A stretch of DNA of 64,000 nucleotides from Pagrus major (lineage: Eukaryota; Chordata; Actinopteri; Spariformes; Sparidae): the NCBI RefSeq assembly GCF_040436345.1, contig NC_133215.1, positions 39,796,983 through 39,860,982 of the forward strand. Direction: 5' to 3'. The notes under the pieces were generated by a model that saw only the letters and a program-made list of their open reading frames with translations, was not told the origin of the DNA and did not search any database. This document shows, piece by piece, positions 57,741 to 64,000 of this stretch (positions within the stretch are counted from its first letter, which is position 1; each line of letters opens with the position of its first letter). The translations under genes and the position numbers were made by a program.

Positions 57741-60700
57741 CTAGGCTGATTTGGGAAAACCACGAAGCAAGGAGGATGACAGCGTGGGACCAATATGCTG
57801 CAAGTAAGGGTTCCAGACCCTATAGAAGGCATCTATTTTGGAGTGAAGCATACATGTGATATATTCACTAGGAATGCAGTCCATAACGATGTTGTGCCAT
57901 GATTTTTTTGTTGGAGCAACAGTCTTGATCCAGATGAGCAGAATGTTCTTTCTTGCAGCAAAAGTCAGTATATTGAAAAGTCTCCTGTGTTTTCTGTCAG
58001 TGATCTGATCATCCGGGAGACCAAGTATCAGGCACATAGGGTCCATCCGTATCGAGACACCAAAGATGGCAGACAGTTCATTCACAATACTAGACCAGTA
58101 CAATTGTAACTTCACACATGACCAGAGGCAGTGAAAGTAATCACCAGTCTCAGAATTGCATTTCCAGCAAAGCGGTGAATTATTAGTGTCCATTTTGTTC
58201 TTGACAACAGGTGTTATATGCGTGCGATGTACAATTCTGAACTGTATGGATTTGGTGCGATTACACACAGAGATTTTCATGGCCTGAGACCAGACTTCCC
58301 GCCAGTCAGCATCATCTATGGCAATGCCAAGATCTTTCTCCCAAGCTTGCTTGGTGGCTTGTGAGCTATGAGGAGAGCTAGAGTTTAGGGCTTTGTAAAA
58401 AACAGAAATGCATTTCTTACTAATCTGTAGAGACAGGGCCTTCTCAACACGTGAAGTGGTATTATTTGTCCTTAAGGTGGTGTTTTTAATTATGAAATCT
58501 CTAATTTGTAAATATCTGTAAAAGTCACCTTGATTAAATAAATCAAATTGTTGTTGCAGCTGCTGAAAGGATAATAAAATCTGGCCATTAAACAGATCAC
58601 CCATTTTCTTCAGCCCTCGAGTGCTCCACACTTTAAAGCCCTGGTCCTTACAGCCTGGCAGGAAGTCCGGGTTGTCAAGAATGGGAGTGAGAGGAGATGT
58701 TAACTGAGCCCGGCTTTCTATAGAGCGAATGGATCTCCAAGCTCTGATGGTACTGAGAGTAATAGGGTTAGAGCAGAGTTTTTTGACAGATTCAGGGTTA
58801 TTCATATACAACAGATTTACCAAGGGACACTTTGACTGAGAGGACTCAATATCATGCCAAATTGAGGCAGGATCACAGTTGAGCCAGCTTGAAATCACCC
58901 GCAGGTGTGAAGCCAGTTGGTAAAATCTAAGATTAGGTACATCTAGCCCTCCATCACAACCCGCCATTTGAAGTTTTGTCATCTTGAGACGTGGCCTCCT
59001 CTTGTTCCAAATGAAGGAGCTTAGCCAGCCTTCAAGCACCTTAATAACCTTGTTTGACAATAATATAGGGATCATCTGCAGTGGATACAGCAGTCTGGGC
59101 AGGACGTTCATTTTTATAAGAGCCACCCTCCCTAGCCAGGAAAGAGGAAGAGTGGCCCAACGGTCTAAGTCAGCCCTTATAGCTTCGAAGAGGGGGGGGA
59201 AATTAGACTTAAACATCTGACCAAACGTAGGTGTTACATAGACTCCTAAGTAAATGAAACCGGCAGGAGACCAGCGGAATGGAAAGGGCTCAGTCATATC
59301 TGGAACACAAGTTAACGATCCTAGGGGCATAGCTTCGGATTTTGCAAAGTTAATTTTATATCCTGAAAAGACACTGAACGACGAAATGACCTTAATCAGG
59401 CAGGGAACAGAAGTTTCAGGTTTCAACAGATGTATCAAAATGTCATCAGCGTATAAGGTGATTTTGTGTTCCCTTTCACCAACGAGGATACCCGAAATTA
59501 AATTGTTTTGCCTTACTGCTTGGGCCAGCGGCTCAATAGCAATATCGAATAACAAGGGGCTTAGGGGGTCACCCTGTCTATTCCCGCGGTGGAGGGGGAA
59601 ATTGTCGGATCTCAGCCCATTAGTCAGAACCGCCGCCGTCGGAGTATTGTACAGAACCCTAATCCAATTCACAAAATTTTCGCCGAGGCCAAATTCTTCC
59701 AAAGCAAAAAACAAATACGACCACTCGACCCGGTCGAATGCCTTCTCGGCGTCGAGAGACAGCACGAGGGCAGGGTCCTGGCGACTCTGGGTTAGCTGGA
59801 TGATGTTAAGGAGCCTCCTCAGATTATCACAGGAGTTCCGGCCCTTGATAAAACCGGTTTGGTCCTCCTTGACAATATGGGGCAGCACCTTCTCTAAACG
59901 TGAGGCCAGAATTTTGGAGAGTAGTTTTTGGTCAGAGTTAAGTAAGGCTATTGGCCTGTATGAGGCACAGCTTTCAGGGCATTTTCCTTTTTTAAGGATG
60001 AGAGAAATATTGGCCTCCCTGAGGGACTGAGGTAGGATCCCATTTTCAAACGAATGATTGAGCATAGACAACAAAGGGTCTAAAAGAATATCACTAAACT
60101 CCTTATAAAACTCGCATCCAAATCCATCTGGCCCTGGGGCCTTACTGGACGGCATAGATTTCAAAGCAAGTAGCGCTTCCTCTCTAGTAATTGGGGCATT
60201 TAGTTGTAATTTTTGATCCTCTGTAACTTTAGGGAGTCTCAAATCTGCGAAAAACTGATGCATAAGAGTTAGGGCATTGTCAGGCTGTTCAGAACTATAA
60301 AGGTTGGAATAAAATGATGCAAAGTGTTTATTAATGGTTCTAATATCAAACGATCTAATACCATTAGGGTCAGTAATAGAGACTATATTTTGAGAATCTG
60401 CCCTCTTTTTGACAAGACTGGCAAGATATTTTCCGGGTTTGTCCCCAAACTCATATAGTTTCTGCCTGGCAAATTTAAGCGACTGCTCAGAGTCCTGGAT
60501 CAGAAAAGTATTCAATGCAGCACGTGCAGATAACAGATCCTTGAGTAAGTCAGGACTTGGGCTAGATGTGTGATTTTTCTCCAATTCAGCTAGTTGGGAT
60601 TCAAGAAGTTTACGCTGCTCATTCTTCCTACGTCTTTTGGATGCGACAAAAGACATAATCAGTCCGCGGGAGTATAATTTACATGTCTCCCAGAGGACAG

Positions 60701-61562
60701 AGGGATTATCTGTGGAAGGTGAGTTGATAGAATAGAAAATCTTAAATTCTGAAGTAAAGTAAGAAATAAACTTGTCGTCTTTGAGTAGATAAGGTTGAAA
60801 TCTCCAGCGCCGTGACAATGCCCTGTCCTCAGCGAGAGAATACACCAAATAAAGAGGGGCGTGGTCTGATAACACAATGTTGCCCATGGAACATGATAAA
60901 GCAAGAGACATTTTTGATGAGGGGATGAAGATGTAATCAATTCTGGTGTAGCTTTTGTGTGGCGCTGAAAAAAAGGTAAACTCTGAATCAGTAGGGTGAA
61001 GCTGCCTCCATACATCAGAATATTCAATATCATGACATATATTAGCGAGCACCTTCGCTTGCTTAGAGGGGGGGGGAATAGCAGATGGAAGTTTGTCAAG
61101 AGAGGGATTAAGGTGACAATTAAAATCTCCTCCCACAAAAGAGTCCCCTGAAGCATGTTCCATAAAAACTGCAAAGGTTTTGGTGAGAAAATCAGGGGAA
61201 TAAGCTGGGGGACAATATAGATTCATAAATGTTACCTCCTTTCCTGCGAGTATACCTTTAACAATTATATACCGGCCCTGGCTGTCTTTAACACAGTCGA
61301 GAGACCTAAATGCCAGATTTTTACTAATCAAAATGGCTACACCCCTACTGAAAGAAGAATATGAAGTAGCAAAGACCTGCCCAACCCAACTTCTTTGCAA
61401 TTTAGCATTATCCTTGTCCTCCAGGTGGGTCTCCTGGAGGAAGGCAATAGATACATCTTCCTTTTTTAAAAATGATAATACCGCCATTCTCTTGGCAGGT
61501 TTTTGTAGGCCGCGGATGTTCCAAGAACAAATCTTGATATTATATGAATTAGACATAGCCAT
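57741..61562 (-). CDS. L1-type ORF2: endonuclease and reverse transcriptase, open frame
   Basis: 1273 aa without a stop. An APE-type endonuclease occupies residues about 8-235 (CSWNIRGL, FLQETHLED, GGDFNCHLNPSLDK, RIDYIFIP, LSDHAPL), which nicks target DNA. The reverse transcriptase spans about 440-790, with SSKAPGPDGFGCEFYKEF, LSLDAEKAFDRVEW, GNRQGDPLSPLLFDIAIEPL and the catalytic YADD box near residue 702 (LYADDILIH). The C-terminal Cys-rich motif CWKCNSETGDYFHCLWSC near residue 1135 is typical of L1. ORF2 protein copies its own RNA at a nicked T-rich site, which fits the T-run insertion point. I place it in the L1/Tx1 group of fish LINEs; the exact clade needs a tree. Length is normal for the group. 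Start MAMSNSYNIKICSWN is the first Met before the conserved endonuclease start. Confidence 0.93.
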   Translation of the reverse strand: MAMSNSYNIKICSWNIRGLQKPAKRMAVLSFLKKEDVSIAFLQETHLEDKDNAKLQRSWVGQVFATSYSSFSRGVAILISKNLAFRSLDCVKDSQGRYIIVKGILAGKEVTFMNLYCPPAYSPDFLTKTFAVFMEHASGDSFVGGDFNCHLNPSLDKLPSAIPPPSKQAKVLANICHDIEYSDVWRQLHPTDSEFTFFSAPHKSYTRIDYIFIPSSKMSLALSCSMGNIVLSDHAPLYLVYSLAEDRALSRRWRFQPYLLKDDKFISYFTSEFKIFYSINSPSTDNPSVLWETCKLYSRGLIMSFVASKRRRKNEQRKLLESQLAELEKNHTSSPSPDLLKDLLSARAALNTFLIQDSEQSLKFARQKLYEFGDKPGKYLASLVKKRADSQNIVSITDPNGIRSFDIRTINKHFASFYSNLYSSEQPDNALTLMHQFFADLRLPKVTEDQKLQLNAPITREEALLALKSMPSSKAPGPDGFGCEFYKEFSDILLDPLLSMLNHSFENGILPQSLREANISLILKKGKCPESCASYRPIALLNSDQKLLSKILASRLEKVLPHIVKEDQTGFIKGRNSCDNLRRLLNIIQLTQSRQDPALVLSLDAEKAFDRVEWSYLFFALEEFGLGENFVNWIRVLYNTPTAAVLTNGLRSDNFPLHRGNRQGDPLSPLLFDIAIEPLAQAVRQNNLISGILVGEREHKITLYADDILIHLLKPETSVPCLIKVISSFSVFSGYKINFAKSEAMPLGSLTCVPDMTEPFPFRWSPAGFIYLGVYVTPTFGQMFKSNFPPLFEAIRADLDRWATLPLSWLGRVALIKMNVLPRLLYPLQMIPILLSNKVIKVLEGWLSSFIWNKRRPRLKMTKLQMAGCDGGLDVPNLRFYQLASHLRVISSWLNCDPASIWHDIESSQSKCPLVNLLYMNNPESVKKLCSNPITLSTIRAWRSIRSIESRAQLTSPLTPILDNPDFLPGCKDQGFKVWSTRGLKKMGDLFNGQILLSFQQLQQQFDLFNQGDFYRYLQIRDFIIKNTTLRTNNTTSRVEKALSLQISKKCISVFYKALNSSSPHSSQATKQAWEKDLGIAIDDADWREVWSQAMKISVCNRTKSIQFRIVHRTHITPVVKNKMDTNNSPLCWKCNSETGDYFHCLWSCVKLQLYWSSIVNELSAIFGVSIRMDPMCLILGLPDDQITDRKHRRLFNILTFAARKNILLIWIKTVAPTKKSWHNIVMDCIPSEYITCMLHSKIDAFYRVWNPYLQHIGPTLSSSLLRGFPKSA

Positions 61563-62029
61563 AAAATACTATTATCAAATACATAGGACCGTTACATTTA
61601 GCAGGGATGGAAAACGCCACACTGATAGCCCACATAAAACTTATTGACATGTCATGTCCTGAGCTGAACATATGAACTACACTGAACAAACACAACAAAT
61701 GTACAACAAAGAAAAACAAACTGAGGGTCTTTCCCCAAATAAACAGGGACTGTTCACCATACAAGCACCTTTCAAACTCACCAAGAGCGAACTGACAGCT
61801 GATGAATAGCGTGCCAAAAAAACTAAAAGAGTCCTCCCTCTCCTTGTGGGAGTGAATGAAAAAAAGTGGAAACGTAATATTAACGTTACGAGCAGCCGTG
61901 CCACTCGGTTAGAAAATGTTCATAATGTTCAGGGTGTTCATGACCTACCAGCAGAAGTAGAGAGGCTACGGCTGTTACAGAAGGAGAGTCCCAGAGCAGA
62001 CAAACGAAGCTCCGTGCTCCGCAGCGTCA

Positions 62030-62914
62030 TCATCCGGGCAAGGATTCAATGAAAGCGCGTACCTCCTCCGGCGTGGAGAACCTCTTTTTGGAGCTCCCGT
62101 GTGTCACCTGTAGAGTGGCCGGGAACAGCATAGCATATGGCATCCCTCGCTCTCGTAGCCGCTGTTTCACCGCATCGTATGCCTTGCGTCTCTTTATCAC
62201 CGTCGAGGAGAAATCGCTGTAAAAAGAGACCTTGGCTCCGTTGTAGATTAAGCCACCGTCCAGGCTCACCCGGCGCGCCGCTTCCATGGCCCTCTGTTTA
62301 TCTCTGAACGCGTGGAATCGTAGCAGCACCGCCCTGGGGCTCCTGTTCGGGTCCGGCTTCGGCGCGAGGGTGCGGTGGGCTCTCTCCAGCTTTATGCGGC
62401 CAGCTTTCGTGGTCATCTTTAGGACGCTAGGTAGCCATGATTCGAAAAATTCCACGGGCTGCCCCGTCTCCGTATCCTCGGGCAGGCCGACGACTCGAAT
62501 GTTTAGGCGCCGGCTATAGTTCTCGGCCATGTCCAGACTCTCGGTGAGGGCGCTGACCTGCTTCTCCAGCTCCACAATCCTAGGCTCTTGTGTCTCGGCG
62601 GAGCCTTCAACTGCTAATAGCCTAGCCTCTGCTTCATCTAGCCGCTTGCTAGCAGCCTGGATCTCCGTGGTATTCTTGTAGATGGTCTCGACCAGAGGGC
62701 TAAGTTTATCATCAATAACTTTAATAATGTTACTGGTCATTACGCTCAGAGCTTTAGCAAGGGCAGGGTCAAGCCCATCTGCGGCTGGTAATTCGACCTG
62801 GTCGCCATCTTGTGTGTCGCCGTCGGGCTCGGTCGGGACATCTTTTTTGTCTTTGTTTCCTCTGGTTCTTCCCATATTGTCGAAAGACTGTGGCCAAAAG
62901 TTTTCCAGGGACAT
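62030..62914 (-). CDS. L1-type ORF1 RNA-binding protein, open frame
   Basis: 294 aa (or 281 from the second Met at 62875, MGRTRGNKDKKD). The N terminus is charged. A coiled coil runs over about residues 75-135 (heptads such as RLDEAEARLLAVEGS and RIVELEKQVSALTES). It leads into the RRM-like domain (LNIRVVGLPEDTE) and the C-terminal domain (SDFSSTVIKRRKAYDAVKQR, with FSTPEEVRAFI). This is the Transposase_22/L1 ORF1p layout: a trimeric RNA chaperone that coats LINE RNA. No frame damage is visible. It lies 467 bp upstream of ORF2 on the same strand, as expected for a bicistronic L1 RNA. Confidence 0.92.
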   Translation of the reverse strand: MSLENFWPQSFDNMGRTRGNKDKKDVPTEPDGDTQDGDQVELPAADGLDPALAKALSVMTSNIIKVIDDKLSPLVETIYKNTTEIQAASKRLDEAEARLLAVEGSAETQEPRIVELEKQVSALTESLDMAENYSRRLNIRVVGLPEDTETGQPVEFFESWLPSVLKMTTKAGRIKLERAHRTLAPKPDPNRSPRAVLLRFHAFRDKQRAMEAARRVSLDGGLIYNGAKVSFYSDFSSTVIKRRKAYDAVKQRLRERGMPYAMLFPATLQVTHGSSKKRFSTPEEVRAFIESLPG

Positions 62915-63033
62915 AGCCTGTTGTGTTCATTAAAAAAATGCCGGTTGTTGTCAGGATAATGAGAAAATTGGCACCGAGTGGCACGGAGCTCTAGCACATG
63001 CGTCTGCTCAGCTCACCGCCATCACGTGACCCC

Positions 63034-63425
63034 CCAGAAGAGTTTTTTTGATGTTGAGAAAGAAATCTGGATCTTCTTCGTTTAAGGGGGGGTAATTCCC
63101 TAATATCACCCTTTGGCCAGAAAGATTAACCAGAAGTACTAGGATGCGCCCCTTACTGTCTCTGAATTCTCTGTCCACCCTTACATCTATGCTTTTGGGA
63201 AATAATATAGACCCCCCCTTTGTTTTTTGTTGTAGCAATTATGATAAGAGCAGCTTATCCATCTACCACATATTCTAGCTGTATCTCTCTCTAGCAAATG
63301 AGTCTCTTGGAGCATAATCACATCTGACTGTTTTTGTTTTAAATAATCCAGCGTCTTGTGTCTCTTTTTTTAGGACCCTAGCCCATTTACATTCCAGGAA
63401 GTAAACTTTATTATCTTATTATCCA
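63034..63425 (-). pseudogene. Older L1-type LINE, ORF2 5' part
   Basis: Starts at about 63425 with MDNKIIKFTSWNVNGLGS, the usual endonuclease start, directly followed by a stop. Later pieces include LLERDTARIC-like sequence and the open stretch 63238-63050 (KGGSILFPKSIDVRV, SKGRILVLLVNLSGQRVILG). It continues at 57427 after the young L1 is removed. Confidence 0.82.
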
Positions 63426-64000
63426 TATGATGAGCAGGTAATGTCTAGCCAGTAAAACTGGAGTGCAAAACATAGCCCAAGTACACCCGACCGGTGGTCC
63501 CCTCCCCAGCAGACTCAGCATCCCTGCTGCTCCCTCAAACCCCCCATGTTTCCTTCATCTGTGTGAAGTGGTTTGCGATCCACCAGGAGCTGCCACTCCC
63601 GTGGTAAATTATCAATGATCCAGTCAGAAATGAGAACAAAAATCAGCGCTGGTCGCTAGAGCTGCAATATGCTATTATTGTCAAAGCATTGCATTAACTG
63701 CAGCCCATGTAAAGTATACTCACGCCCGTGTTGAAGCCCACAGGTTGTTTGTGTGTAATAAATGGAGAGGAGACATGGAGTGTGTCTATCACATGAACTG
63801 AATTGAGAACTACTGCCAGAGACATAAACAAACAGCACTTCCTGCTTTCAGTTGGGCCATACCATTTTCATGTAAACACTAGGGGGGGGGAGCTACCACT
63901 ATAGAACAATCCCATAACATCTCCCCTTTTTTAGATAGCAGCTTAACATAGTCCTTATTGCACTTAATTGTTTAACTGTATTGCAACTTGAATTCAAGTA
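63426..64000. other. Sequence upstream of the older L1 ORF2
   Basis: No coding region recognised. It may include leader sequence of the older LINE, but I see no ORF1 remnant. Confidence 0.4.

Larger units (their letters stand above)
57428..63033 (-). mobile_element. Full-length L1-type LINE, 5.6 kb, nested in an older L1
   Basis: Minus-strand element flanked by a 16-bp target duplication CCAGAAGAGTTTTTTT (57412-57427 and 63034-63049). The poly(A) tail appears as a T run at 57421-57439. The order is a short 5' leader of about 120 bp, ORF1, a 467-bp gap, ORF2 and a 3' UTR of about 310 bp. Both ORFs are open, so it is a young and possibly active copy. Removing it and one duplication restores the older LINE's endonuclease frame. 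Confidence 0.92.

Noticed and set aside
58984-60030. Long + strand frames across the L1
   Set aside because: Shadows of ORF2 on the opposite strand; no homology of their own.

Overview
This window comes from a vertebrate nuclear genome, almost certainly a teleost fish. The three host genes are split by GT-AG introns and match vertebrate families closely. The transposon mix (Tc1, hAT, PIF/Harbinger, Ginger, L1, L2, a GMR1-type Gypsy element, a tRNA-derived SINE, many MITEs) and the long TA/CA/TG microsatellites are typical of bony fish. I cannot name the species.

Host genes. All three lie on the + strand in the order CHCHD10 (1911-9633), DDT (11230-24112), GST theta (45026-51014). CHCHD10, DDT and GSTT genes also cluster on human 22q11.23, so this is conserved synteny. 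Every coding exon of all three genes can be placed, every splice phase fits, and the predicted proteins (140, 118 and 241 aa) have normal family lengths. The genes have been stretched by transposon insertions. CHCHD10 intron 3 holds a fold-back element and a 3.55-kb hAT. DDT intron 1 (11.5 kb) holds a MITE inside a Ginger-type transposon, followed by a GMR1-like retrotransposon. GSTT intron 4 holds a Tc1 element. The 27-45 kb interval between DDT and GSTT is almost wholly transposon.

The most interesting region is 27.6-40.1 kb. A PIF/Harbinger element with its two usual genes facing each other (DDE transposase on +, Myb/SANT-like protein on -) has a second, 7.8-kb DNA transposon inserted between them. 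The inner element (about 30826-38625) has matching target-site duplications and long inverted termini. Next to both ends are arrays of a perfect 12-bp palindrome, GCGAGATCTCGC, spaced 21-22 bp apart. It carries two convergent spliced genes with open frames: an integrase-fold DDE transposase (387 aa) and an 808-aa protein ending in a HECT ubiquitin-ligase-like domain with its catalytic cysteine. A mobile element that carries its own putative ubiquitin ligase, with a palindrome array in front of each gene, is the best candidate here for a poorly described system. I tentatively assign it to the IS3EU superfamily.

The right end (53.7-64 kb) is LINE sequence. A full-length L1-type element (57428-63033) with open ORF1 and ORF2 is inserted, with a 16-bp target duplication, into the ORF2 of an older, broken L1 copy.
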